Below are positions 45,768-56,662 of a stretch of DNA of 64,000 nt, one piece after another. Made by a program: the position numbers and the translations under genes. Under the pieces are notes generated by a model. It searched no databases. It was not told the origin of the DNA and saw only the letters and a program-made list of their open reading frames with translations. Origin of the DNA: Roridomyces roridus (taxonomy: Eukaryota; Basidiomycota; Agaricomycetes; Agaricales; Mycenaceae); the NCBI GenBank assembly GCA_029378245.1, contig JARKIF010000003.1:310001-374000 (forward strand). The letters run 5' to 3'. Position 1 is the stretch's first letter, and each line of letters opens with the position of its first letter.

Positions 45768-46387
45768 TAGGGATGCACACCGCCCGTCTACGGGTGACGG
45801 CCGTCAAATTGACGGCACGAGACGGTTACGGGCCGTCAAATCGACGGCCGTCTTTTTGACATTCGCCTGGGTCCAACGGGACGGGACGGCAAAATAGACG
45901 GGTACGGGCCGTCAAAAGACGGGTCTGGCCAGAACCTCATCGAAGCTGATTTTTAAGCGAGGCAGAAAAATTCTCTGCCTCCGATATGGCCTCCCGTGTT
46001 GCTCTGGCTTGAATTACCCTTTCACAAGGACAAATTCACAGATTTTGAGGATGTCTGATGTCTGATATCCCATCAATCAACCGTAAATTGGCCTGTACAG
46101 ACCAAGTACAGACTGTGTATTCAATGCCCTTGCCCACAACACGATGACACCGGCCGTCGGATCAGGAACCGGCCTATTTGCCGCAAGGCATTGACCTGAT
46201 CCGATCATCTCGGGCGCCAACCCGTCGACGGGCCGTCAATGTGACAGATTGACGGGAACGGACGGCAACGTTACCGTCCCGTACCCGTCCCGTACATCTG
46301 GTCGATCAAGGGTCTGACGGGTACGGGTACGTACCCGTGTACGGACGGCCGTCCAACGGCTCGCGACGGGTACGGTGTGCATTCCTA
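45768..46387. mobile_element. hAT-like non-autonomous element, GACGGCCCGT-array family
   Basis: Ends are TAGGGATGCACACCG and CGGTGTGCATTCCTA (one mismatch), flanked by the perfect 8-base duplication TGCATAAC (45760-45767 and 46388-46395). Both arms contain clustered GACGGCCGTC, ACGGGCCGTCAA and ACGGGTACGG motifs in both orientations. The 620-bp element has no ORF of note. Confidence 0.9.
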
Positions 46388-46395
46388 TGCATAAC

Positions 46396-48958
46396 ATATA
46401 CGGTGTGTTCCTCCAACTTTGTCACACAGTCCTCGGGTTGACAAGATTCATAGCTTCCTCTCTCGGCGTCGCACACCCTCACAATGTACGTTGCTGCTTT
46501 CTTCGTGTCCCTGCTTTCTGACGCCCTGCCGTTAGCTGTTTCATGACGCCGCTCACCATTTGCGTGCCGCTGCGGCCGCCACTCTCGCTTACGCCATTTC
46601 GTCTCCATGACAGTTCGATCCATCATCCGGGCGCAGTTTCCAGCGCCGTAATGTACGTTACTTTGACTTCGGCATACAGTTGCGTGTTGACGCCATTCTG
46701 CTTCCCTCCATACCCACCGCTCCTTCGTGTCCGCCATCCCCAATCCGCCTCCGCCGACCATTGACCCCGTAAGTCCTAACCTATGCCCTTCGTGTCCCCG
46801 ATCACTGAGTTTTCTCCTCCTGCAGTGCTGTGTTGTTGCGGGTTGAATGTTGCTGGAGGACTGCACGGTAGGGTAGATTATTGCTTGCTGTTATTGTATT
46901 CTTGCTGTCCCTACATAGAACAAATGGAATTCATGGTTGTTGCCAATTGTGTCCAATGAACGGCCTGAGCCTTAGCAGTATAATGCTCAGCAATCCCGGA
47001 CAATCCGTCAACAATCCGTGGTAATTGGCCGCAGAATGTTGACAACGGATCGGGACCTGGACATTTTGACAATCTGACAATTTGAACAGATTGGCAACAA
47101 TTGACACAGATTGGCAACAATCGGTGTCAATTGTCAGATCCGGATTTTCCTGATGCAATTCAGGGGGAAAAGTTGGTATTCCTCCCGCGTGGGACCTGGG
47201 CATCATCTTAATACCAGCATTTACACCTTTCTTTCCTAAGCCTGGATTGTCAGTGTTGAGTGCATTGTTACCACTCCGATCAAATCTCGTTTTCATTTCG
47301 GCTACATAAAACTATCTTTGTCGCGCGAGCGGGCGCGTCTGTGCTCGAGAACAGGACATAGGAAGTGTTCTGGAGGCACCTACATGATATTTACAGTGTC
47401 TAGAGTACAAAAAAATCAATCTACTGGAGGAATTTTACATGGGATGAGCCGGCGCTCGGAGCGGCTACACACGACTCGGAGCGCTTTCACTGAGTCCGCC
47501 TGCCCGCATAGAGGCCCCAAAATACCGCCGCCGTACACACGACACAGCGATAGAGGGCTCGTCGTCCTCTCCACGCTTGATGGCGAGGTGAGCTTTGACG
47601 TGAAGCCTGAGCCAACTACGGTGGGGTTTGAATTCAAGCTTGCAGAGGCGGGGTGCGTAGTCGGCGAAGCAATGAGCGAGGGAGTCGATTCCGCCTGGTG
47701 TGCAGTGAATGAAGATGAGTAAGGGCCCGTGAGCCGCGAGATGAAGGTGTGGGACTCGCAGGAATCAGGATGCGCCCAGTTCCGGCGCCGTGGGCAACGG
47801 CCAGATGGTGGTATAGTGGTAAAGAATGGGGTGGGGAGCGAGAGATGGAGAAGGGAAGGAAGAAAGCAAAATACGTACCAAGTCCAGGCTCCCCACCCCG
47901 GGGCCACATTCCCATCGCTCCAAATCCTCTCCGCTCCTCCACCTGTAGCCGCCGCTTCGAATTCTCCCCAGGAAACACGCATCCTTCACAACTGCCTCCG
48001 ATTTGGTCCCTTGGAGTGCCACCTTTGCTGTCGCCGACGCCGCGTCAGTCGCAGACTCGCAGTCACGCACTGACCGATTTGACGCGCATACATGGGTCGA
48101 AACGAAGATTGCTTGAACCGTCTTAAAGTGGACCTGGACACTGCTGTCACAGTCAGGTGGTGGGACGCACGGAGAGTCGGGACGCGATGAGGGAAGAGCA
48201 GGGGAGGGGAGATATTAATAGTGGCTTTGATAAGCCTGTTATGGAAATGCGAAATGATCGGAGTTGTACCAATCGACTACGGACTCCTGGATTGTTTCTG
48301 CATTCCGCCAGATTCCGCGACCCTGTAGGCACCCTTCCTGGCTGTGCCGAGGTGTCATTGTTAGGCACATCAATTTCAGCTGTGCCTAAAACGAGAAAAC
48401 CGGAACTGTGCCTGGCTGAGCAGCCTACTATCTCTGCCTACGCTGTGGGCAGAAAACAGTGTCGCCTGTTGGTTGCCATGAACACATAGCTGAAGTTCCA
48501 AAATAGATGGCAAGATTCGCGCCGGTGGTGCTGGTGAGCCTTAATCCGGCCGAAATTGACAGCCGTGTTGCTTGTAAACGGAATATAACCGGACCCTTGA
48601 TGTGGCGGTATTCGCGGACCTCTGGAACAAGTTCACTGTTCATGAGCTTGTTTAGCCCCCTCAGAGGCCAGATTAACAGGAAAAACAGACAAGTTTGCCC
48701 ACCTGAGCCTATCCCCATAGGCAAGGTCTGCATACACCTCGGCGGAATGCAGTGTTTTTTATTTTATTTCTCACCCTCTGACTCGGACTTGGTGCCGGAA
48801 TTCGCTCATTCAAGCTTGCATGCAACCCTTCAGCCTGCTTTTGGTGTCTACTATATGGTCCGGCCCATTCTGTGTCATTGATTCAGTACCGTCGCATTCT
48901 GCTATTCCCCTCAAAACTCTCTGCACTCTGCCGGACGCTGTCGAAACCAGCTCTCTCA
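46396..48958. other. Intergenic with repeat tract and F-box promoter
   Basis: 46970-47160 is a tract of CAACAATC / GACAATT motifs, related to 44590-44720 and probably part of a decayed MITE. On the minus strand 48150-47880 stays open (VQVHFKTVQAIFVSTHV and on to a GTACGT donor near 47879), and could be an exon of an unrecognised gene. From about 48780 the sequence is the promoter of the F-box gene; CTATATGG at 48851 may be its TATA element. Confidence 0.4.
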
Positions 48959-50281
48959 ATGGCCTTCCAGCAAACCAGGGCATCCTCGCGCCTACCGCAA
49001 GAATGCTGGGACGAGATCGTCAGCATGCTGGACACCGCCGATCTCAACTCCTGTGCTCTCACAGCAAGCCGTCTCTTGCACCCCGCCCAGGCCGTACTCT
49101 TTCACGACATTACGGTCGTGCACCCCAAGGATGCAGTGGGCCTGGCCAGCGGTGAAACCTTTCTCACGCAGGAGCAAAACCTCGCATACATCATCGGGGC
49201 GTATACACGCCTGCACAGTGTGCTCGTGTCCTCCCCACATCTCAAGAGTCGCATCCGCGTGATTTCACTCGCAGCACACGTCGAATCCGTGGCTATCGTC
49301 GCGGATATGGACCTCCCCCGGATCTCGGACATGACACTCGTCGGCCCTGATGAGAGGCCCGCTCTCGATGGCCCGCTTGTCCCCTCTCTGACGAGGCTCA
49401 TCGGTCTGCCCTCCCTCCGCCGTCTCAATCTCCGGTCGGATTTCGACCCGTCCATCTTTGCGGATTGCTCGTCGAGCCTGGAGGAGCTCGTGCTGGATGG
49501 CGTGCGGCCGAGGAAGCCGTGGAACGAGTGGGCACCAAGCACGACCCGGGAGCGCCCGGCGCTGAAGCGGCTTCATCTTCAGCTGGTGCGAGAAGAGGAG
49601 GGGGTATATGACGAAGAGGAGGAGGAAGATGATGAAGAGGAAGAGGAAGATGACGAAGACGAAGACGACAGTGACAGCGACGACGAAGAAGACGAGTCTG
49701 GGCGCAGCGCACTGGCCTGGCTCCTCCACCCAAACTCTCCGTTCGTGCTCACGGGCGTCGAGGAGTTGACCATATTTGGACCCATGACAGGAGACGCGCA
49801 CCTCTTGCTCCAGTCCGCCGCGCCGTCGATCCAGAGGTTGGACATTGGACCCAGTACGTTTCACGCTTCACGCTTCTTCTAACCTTGCCCCTTTCCATGT
49901 ATTGATTCATTGACAGACGAGATCATCGAGCACCTCAACCTTGCGCCACTTTCCGACCTTAACTTCCTCCGGTTCTACATCACCAAACTCAACGACATAG
50001 CCCTCCTCTTCGGCCCCCTGCTTCGCCTTGTCCGGAACACCCACACCAACAAAATCCGCATCATCTGCTTCGAAGTCCTTGAGTTCAGCGTGGCTGACAT
50101 GAATGCCGAGCTCGAAGCGGAGCTGTGCAGTTTCCACGAGCAGTTCAAGCAGCTGCACCGGGAGGGAGCACTGCCGTCGCTGCAGCTCGTAGGCTTACCC
50201 CTCCTGCCCGAACCGTTGGGGCGGGATCCGGCGGTACGTGCGCTCTTCCAGCACGCGATGAGTATCGAAACATTTCCATAG
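48959..50281 (+). CDS. F-box-like protein with acid-rich region
   Basis: Two exons, 48959-49853 and 49917-50281, join in frame to 419 residues; the intron starts GTACGT and ends TGACAG. An in-frame ATG exists at 48872, but the start at 48959 is the one conserved with the paralogue at 37379. Residues about 10-50 (RLPQECWDEIVSMLDTADLN) have the LP-x2-x-W-x2-I pattern of mushroom F-box proteins, which recruit substrates to SCF ubiquitin ligases. The middle has leucine-rich segments (PSLTRLIGLPSLRRLNLRSD). Residues about 215-250 are almost all Asp/Glu/Ser. The second exon continues LRR-like (LSDLNFLRFYITKLN). Substrate is unknown. Expression is plausible because no damage is seen. Confidence 0.75.
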
Positions 50282-50590
50282 TATTGCTGTGAACAATGTG
50301 GTTGGTTGTTCACAGCCTGGCAGCTCTGTATGGACGGGCGAGAGTTGGCGACGGGAAGATGGCGGTGGACTGTGCTTTGTGCTTTTGCTGCAGTGTTTAG
50401 AAGGCAACCGGCGCACGTACCCATTCCGTATGGATTTTATACTTTCCAGCCCATGACCGTATGTTTCACGCTTCGCATCGAATCTGGTTCTGCGTTCCTT
50501 CCGACTCTCAAAAGCCGTTGACACAAGAATGGTCCATCCACTCCTTCTGGCAGTTCCGACCGTCAAACTCACGCTCGTCCCATCCGCTTA
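50282..50590. other. 3' untranslated region of the F-box gene
   Basis: Homologous to the 3' regions at 27260-27545, 30520-30745 and 38720-38950. No further gene. Confidence 0.5.
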
Positions 50591-51713
50591 GACTCGTGAC
50601 CAGTCTGTCTATGAGTTGTCGATAGACAGACTGGTCGATCTCGGTGATCATTCATAGGACGCGCCGATTTCCTAATTTGGCGAATTCACGTGATCTGCCA
50701 CGTCTTCGCTCTCCTCCCTCTCCCTTCGCTTCCACTCCTCCACGGATCGCACAGCTCGCCATGGAGAGTTGAAAACGACTTAGAAACACTCAAGACACTA
50801 CAAATCACGACTTTATTCATCCAAGCTCGCTGCCTGGCCGATTCAAGAGCCCGCTATGACCACCAAGATAAGTATGCAAGAGACGGAGATCGCGAGCAGC
50901 ATTGAAGGATCGAATACACGCGCATGCGAGTACGAAGGCGTGCGGCGAGGGCAGGGAGCCTAGACTGAGGCTCGGGTCAACTCGTGCGTGACTGCAGCTC
51001 ACCACTTTCGCCGACTATTGACAAAGTTACAGAAGGCTACCCGGTGGCACTATTCCACTGACCCTCCTTCGGCCTTCGTCCTTCGTCCTCGCCGTACCCT
51101 TTTCCATCCTTCCACATTCATTCCACATGACTCAACTCGGCCTTTGACACCGACCTACATTTCCGCGAGCCGACGCTGCCCGCCGTCATTCGGTGACACT
51201 CAATGCAAACGAGCTATCCAGCGGACTAGCCAGCAGCACTGTCCTCAATTTTCACGTTCGACTTTTCCATCTCGCCGCCGCCAAGGACATCGCTCTGTGG
51301 TGCTGCCGGTGGTCGAAGCGGCCCTTTCCCCGCTTGAGGGAAGCTACACGGTAAAGCGGAGGGGTGGCGCGCAGTTCGTTCTGGACGTGTGTGTACTCGG
51401 GAGCGTATGTTCAACGGATGAGCTCGTCGAGTCGATATTTGGTCGATATCGAATCATTTGTTCTTTACTATGGTCAATACATGGGTTGAGACTTGTATTG
51501 GCGGCTAAAATTCGATGTAAATAGCTCATAAAAACAGTTCTCTCTCCGAAAGCATGGTCTGGAAGTCTGCAGTGAGCTCAGAAAGGCTGAGGAACGAGAG
51601 AGCTCGCAGATCACGTGAATTCGCCAAATTAGGAAATCGGCGCGTCCTTTGAAAGATCCCCGAGATCGACTGGTCTGTCTATCGACACCTCATAGACAGA
51701 CCAGGTTCGGGTC
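50591..51713. mobile_element. 1.1-kb TIR element with hairpin ends
   Basis: About 100 bp at the left end (50591-50698) recur inverted at the right end (51608-51713), about 88% alike, including GCCGATTTCCTAATTTGGCG and ATTCACGTGATCTGC. TA flanks both outer ends. The outer part of each TIR is itself a hairpin: CCAGTCTGTCTATGA, a short loop, then CGATAGACAGACTGG. The interior holds a 178-codon plus-strand frame (50988-51524) with no recognised motif. The superfamily is uncertain; TA flanks suggest a Tc1/mariner-type or similar mechanism. Confidence 0.6.
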
Positions 51714-52400
51714 TACCATCCGCTCCGTTCATTGTTTCGTGATCCCAGGAGTGCTCGGACGGTTCCGCAGACAAATATACCGGGTACCGATAGCGTGTGT
51801 TCCGAATACTCACCGTGTCGCCCCTCACAAATCACCGGGATGTCTGGGTAATTTTGGATTGAGCGCTCACGACCTGCTTTCTGGCCGCATCTTCCTCTCA
51901 AGGAACATAAGATGTCGGCAACTTCGCATACAGTCAGGTTTTATTGGGGCCATTGTTCAGTTTTGTCGAATCTCGAACTCGTGCCGACCGTTCCGCTCAT
52001 TCATTCACCTTTGGTATATCCTTCCCGCATTGTAGCGGACTCCGTGTGTTCCGCCTACTCATTGTGTCGGCTCTCGCGGTATCTCTCCCAAATTACCTCT
52101 CAGGAAGTTGAGATAAAAACTTATCCGTTGTGTGATGTCTTGGTAATTTTGGATCCTTTGGCGCTCATTGTTCCGCGCTCTGACTGTTTCTGCCTTTTTT
52201 AGGTTCAAGAAACGCAGTGCTGTGCGGTGGTCCCTCTATGGATGACCGTGAGGACATTGGGGATCACGAGCTGGGGAAAGCTGTTCAAGTAAGGATTCAT
52301 ATCTCCACGCATCCCCATGTTTCCATGACTGACATTTCCAAGATCCCCACTCAGATATCGTTGCGAAAACACGAGCCAGAGCACGGGAGAAGACCTTGGT
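51714..52400. other. Intergenic with a diverged direct repeat
   Basis: Two blocks resemble each other, about 51790-51865 and 52040-52170, sharing GTGTGTTCCG..TACTCA..GTGTCG and TGTCT.GGTAATTTTGGAT. They may be duplicated upstream sequence of the small membrane-protein gene. No ORF is supported. Confidence 0.4.
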
Positions 52401-52401
52401 T

Positions 52402-52409
52402 GGTATAAA
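52402..52409 (+). promoter_or_regulatory. TATA box of the small membrane-protein gene
   Basis: The motif GGTATAAAAG lies about 50 bp upstream of the ATG at 52455, a normal distance for a fungal core promoter with a short 5' UTR. Confidence 0.55.
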
Positions 52410-52454
52410 AGAACACTCACTCGGTCGGCCTGCAGCTAGATCACCAGCCAGAAG

Positions 52455-53092
52455 ATGCAGGACTTGACTTCTCTGCAGAGTTCCCTGCTCTTCGGGTCCC
52501 TGTCTCTGATTCCCAACAACACTCTCCGCTACACACTACTCGCCCTTTTCGCCCTCCTTTTCCTCGGCCACGTCATTCACCTGCAACGCCCGTCGGTTCG
52601 GCTGAGCTGCGTCGAGCGCCAGGTCGACAAAACCGAGACGACTTTTCGTCATGCAAAATCCTACTGCTCCAAGGATTTTTTATGCCTCGGCGAGCAGGGT
52701 CTGCGGCTCTTGGGGTGAGTTCTCACTCCAATCTTGACGTTGGTATTCACCTACTCCGCAAGGGTCAAGCGCACTCTGTCGCGGGTCAAATGCTCTTTGC
52801 TTGGGTCGACGGCGATCTTGACCTGGAAGAAATATCGCATCCTATCTAAAGATATCGAAGCTTGTGCGAAGGACATCAAGAAGATTCAGGCCGTCGTGGA
52901 GGTTCGCCATTCCACTAGGAGTCATACTTACTGAGGATGTTAATTTGAACGCATAGTTGATCTTGGAAGTGGAACGCCAGCGTCGATTCACAGAGGATAT
53001 TACTGATACGGAGACCATGCTTTCTGGTTTTCGGGTCTCTGGTACGTCTGTGCATTCTGTTGTTAGAATGTTCAGTTTATGCCGCCTCCTAG
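52455..53092 (+). CDS. Small membrane/coiled-coil protein, unknown function
   Basis: Exons 52455-52714, 52763-52901, 52957-53041 and 53076-53092 join in frame to about 166 residues, with GT..AG introns of 34-55 bp (the last is very short and the 3' end is the least certain part). Residues about 20-45 (NNTLRYTLLALFALLFLGHV) form a single hydrophobic helix. The rest is helical and charged (WKKYRILSKDIEACAKDIKK, VERQRRFTEDITDTE), likely a coiled coil. I recall a family of short agaric proteins with this layout, of unknown role, but cannot name it. The start is supported by the TATA box just upstream. Confidence 0.6.
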
Positions 53093-53960
53093 ACCCGAGG
53101 GCCATCACATATCCGCATCCGCGTCATGTCGGGGAGCAATCCTACGCATCATACGGGCACTCGGTCTAAAGTCTGGGTCCTTTGGTGTGGACCTTCCAAC
53201 CGGCTTGAATGATTTGCTGTTTATGTCTCACATCCCGAATGCTTTCTTCGCTAGCACAGTTGCTTTTCTCTTGCTTTCTATTCTGCTGTATACTCTGGAT
53301 TCCTGATGTTCACTTTCTCGTTGAATTTTACTGTTCTGAACCCCAATCATTTCCTCGCTGGAGGTCAAATCGCAGTCCGCACAAAGTCAGATGCACAGGT
53401 GACACCCTCGATGAACATACACGAGGACTCCCCAAGGACTGCCACTCGGCGAACACGAACCGATTATGAAACAGGAGGAAGCATCGCGATGGCGAGGCGC
53501 CAGAAAGAACCGCGGTACCGTTGGGACAACACAGGGAACCAGGGAAAGTCTGAAGATGGTCGGATCAATCGGATTCCCACGGTTCAATCTTGAAGTTCAA
53601 CTTTGAACTTTGACGTAATTTTGTATTTCTCCGAGGTGGAAGTGCACTCGCGATGGTGGACGCATCGATGATGTACCTGGTTTCGCTCCCATTAAACAAC
53701 CCATACATCTGGACTGGCTGGAAGTCGAAGATGTTTCCTGGACCAATCAAACCGATTCCCTGCGCTCGCATGAAGTTTGATTTGAAAAGGAAATTCACAA
53801 TGTCGACTGCTTCGAGCGGAGAGATTTACAAGGTATATTATGGTCAAGTGGAGCAAGAATAAAAGCCATCTGGCATCAAATCATCGCTGAATCGTGGGCA
53901 GGTCCGCGGAGATTGAACTCAACTGTCGGCAAGTGAGATCATCGAGTCAATACCACGCTC
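53093..53960. other. Intergenic, no recognised gene
   Basis: Short frames such as 53107-53306 (hydrophobic VAFLLLSILLYTL end) and 53306-53593 have no motif I recognise. They may be decayed 3' exons of the preceding gene or an old paralogue. Confidence 0.35.
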
Positions 53961-54378
53961 CTACTTGACCGCATGCTTCGCAAACCGACTCTTCATCCTT
54001 ATCTGCTTCCCATATCGCCATAGTAGAATCGGGCTAACCGTAGGTCAGCGGACGTTCGACGGCTCTATGGATGGATGAAAATTCAACTCACGCAGGACAC
54101 CCGATAGCAATGGCTATGACAGCAAGGACCGTATCGCCTTTGCCGCACCCAAGCTTCTTGTACATACTCTCCGCGAAAAGCGGGAATCCAAACACACAGC
54201 GCGCGTAGGCACGAAGCTGCAGCGAGGGCGCTGGCGGCGTGCGTATGTGGTGAAGGCGACGATGTATCTGGACAAGAGTTCAAAGTAAGAAAGACAGAAA
54301 GAGAGGTAAAGGAGCCACTTGCATTTGGATTGACTGGAAGCTCAGGATGATGCATGCACCGATGAATAAAGCGCGATG
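53961..54378 (-). pseudogene. MFS transporter, 3' end only, frameshifted
   Basis: Minus-strand exons 54378-54319, 54267-54092 and 54033-53961 correspond to the C-terminal end of a fungal DHA1-type major facilitator: RALFIGACIILSFQSIQM, then AASALAAASCLRALC, GFPLFAESMYKKLGCGKGD with VLAVIAIAIG, and the cytoplasmic tail WRYGKQIRMKSRFAKH before the stop at 53961. Two small frameshifts lie in the middle exon, around ..TYA/AASA and LRALC/GFPLF. The eight or nine upstream helices are missing. In life such proteins export small molecules through the plasma membrane. Confidence 0.65.
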
Positions 54379-54692
54379 CCGTAAGACAGTGAGCTCCGAT
54401 ACGTCGATAAATGTTCGGAATGAGCCAAAAATATCAGTTACTGGACTGTCGTTGAGGGCCAGAGGGACGCAGATGCGGGCGAGATTCTTTCCCGGTGTGT
54501 GCTATTGCTGGTGGTGATACCGTGACACGGTGCAATGAAAATCGTCCTCTCGAGGAAGATGATGCCTGGGCCAGCCACAGTGCATATGACACAGGCCAGA
54601 AATATTATATACCGCAGCGAAGAGTCACACATGAAAAGAAAGTAGAAGACATGCGAGATAGCATGCCGGAATCAAGAAAAGGCACTCGGGCT

Positions 54693-56016
54693 TCAAGCAC
54701 CGTGACCAAACCGCTGCTTAACCTCCCCCTCAAGCCACTCCTCAACCGTCCCAAACTCGACTCCAAGCGTAACCAAATCGGGGTTCGGCACAGGCGTCGC
54801 AGTGTAGAGCCCGTTGTACTCCGTCTGTGCAGCAAACTGTTTCTTTTAAGTCAAATGAGTGGTGTACGATGCGAACGAGCTCGTACCATCTCATCCATTT
54901 CCGAAAATCCTATCGGTGGCGAGGGAATGAAAGTAACCTCCTTCCCCAACGCTGGATTCAAGTCAGATGCCAGAGTTACTAGTATGTTCCAAGTTCCAAC
55001 CCACCTCGACTCGTCATCCTCGCCAACTCAACGAACGTGATATTCGCATTGACGACGGGATACGCCTTGCCAGATACCTCGTTGCTCGGATCAGTGTAAT
55101 TCTTGAGCAAAGCGAGCGTAACAGCGGGGACCTCCCGGTCGACCCACGTAAACGCCTGCAGGGCCGTCGTCGAGTAGTTGGGCACGAAAATTGCGAAACC
55201 GGAGCCGTTTTGTGTTTTTCTGAGCAGCCCGGTCCTGGGTTCGAGTATTTGATCGTTTCATCCGCCGAGTTGACTGAATCTTACTTACTTCCAATAATTC
55301 TCGAGGAAGCAGCCGAGATGGAGGGATGCGTTTGCTAGTCCAGACTCCTTGAGATATTCTTCCACGATTGCTTTGTCTGTCAGTGCAAGGCTCGGTTTCA
55401 TTTTCTAGTTCAAGCGTTGAAAAGAGCTCACCCTCGTAGTGCGAAACATTCTTGTACTTGCCGCTGGAAATTTTGTCAATGCTCGGAAGAGAACTGTTCA
55501 GCTCAAGTCGTATGAGCCCCACAAATGATACCACGGGCATCACCTGAAGACAAAGAACTTGACACCAGCTTCCTTGGCTGCGTCGACCAAATTCTTCCCT
55601 TGGGTAACTTCATCCGGACCTCCCACATTCGGATTCGCGCGCTGGGTAAAAGGCGGCACAGTCACCTATGAAATTCAAGTACTTGCCTCCCTTAAACGAA
55701 TTGCAGATTCCGACGCACCGCAAAAACAGCCTCACTCCCCTTCATAGCGTCCACCAACGACTGCTTGTCACCGAGATCGCCCCGAACGACCTCCCCGCCG
55801 TCGGCTCTGATCTTTTGCGCTGCCTCGCCATCGGGATTCCGCACGATGGCGCGCGGGAGGAAGGTCCCGTCTTTGAGGAGGGTTCGAAGCACAGCTGAAC
55901 CTGTTTCACCGGTCAACAAGGCGGAAAGATCCTAAGAGTCTCTCGATGATTGTACACCTGCCTTGCGTTCCCGTGGCGCCTAGGACTGATACAATTCGGG
56001 CAGCAGCTTGAGGCAT
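54693..56016 (-). CDS. NmrA-like NAD(P)-binding family protein
   Basis: Eight minus-strand exons (56016-55962, 55900-55719, 55665-55544, 55493-55432, 55376-55289, 55219-55005, 54978-54887, 54836-54693) join in frame to 319 residues, the usual size of the family. The N-terminus has the Rossmann glycine motif GATGTQGSAVLRTLLKDG, then IVRNPDGEAAQKIRADG, DLGDKQSLVDAMKGSEAVFA, the NLVDAAKEAGVKFFVFSS segment, YEDKAIVEEYLKESGL, GCFLENYW and a C-terminal substrate lobe. NmrA-like proteins are atypical short-chain dehydrogenases that bind NAD(P), acting as redox-sensing regulators or as reductases. Intron 1 begins GC rather than GT; splicing there keeps the glycine motif. All other introns are GT..AG. 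No damage is seen. Confidence 0.88.
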
Positions 56017-56199
56017 GTCGAGGTGGGAAATAAGCTAAAAATGAACTCGACTGAACCCACACTCTGGATCTGCTCCCGCCCGGCGTACTGACTGCACAAA
56101 GAAATGCATTGGGATATAGAAGACACTATCTGTGTTATTTACTTGGTCGTTGTTCAATTCAACACCGTGTACGTTCACTCACACTAATGCTAGTACTGA

Positions 56200-56662
56200 T
56201 TAGAACGTGAAAGCCTGTCCGACGATCTTCTCGGTGGCTTCCCAGAGCTTTACTGCAGTTTCCTAGCCCAATGGATTCAATAAAAAAGGAGGACTGAAGA
56301 CCGAACGCACAGGATTCCTCGAATGCTCCGCAATATTCTCATTCGCGACGACGCTGTCATTGAGGTACGCGCCGGCCCTGTCTGTGTGGAGGTTGAGTTA
56401 CAAGACCATTGTTCAGAGAATGAAACACGGACCGGTGAGACTGGGATTGAACGCAGCTGCGATGGTTCTGACATTCCGATGGGTGAGGACTGGAGTGCGA
56501 ATATACAATTGTTACGCACGTCGCGGTACCCTCGGGGATCGTCTTCCACTTGAAATTCTCCTCGTTCGGCTTACCGTTTTCATCGAGCACGCCTATTATA
56601 TTTATTGTCAAGTACCCGCAAAACATATCAAGATACTCACCCTCGGACTGGAACCCCGCAGC
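56200..56662 (-). pseudogene. Short-chain dehydrogenase, 3' exons only
   Basis: Five minus-strand exons (56662-56641, 56592-56520, 56467-56433, 56381-56311, 56262-56200) join in frame to 88 C-terminal residues: VLDENGKPNEENFKWKTIPE, TATTIAAAFNPSLT, GAYLNDSVVANENIAEHSRN and KLWEATEKIVGQAFTF before the stop. This is the conserved end of fungal retinol-dehydrogenase-like SDRs (about 330 residues). The first two thirds, with the cofactor and Tyr-x3-Lys sites, are absent: the reading frame stops at 56663, where a hAT-like element begins. The NmrA-like gene starts only 184 bp downstream on the same strand. Confidence 0.72.

Noticed and set aside
49579..49845. Serine-rich minus-strand ORF
   Set aside because: It is the antisense shadow of the Asp/Glu run in the intact F-box gene.
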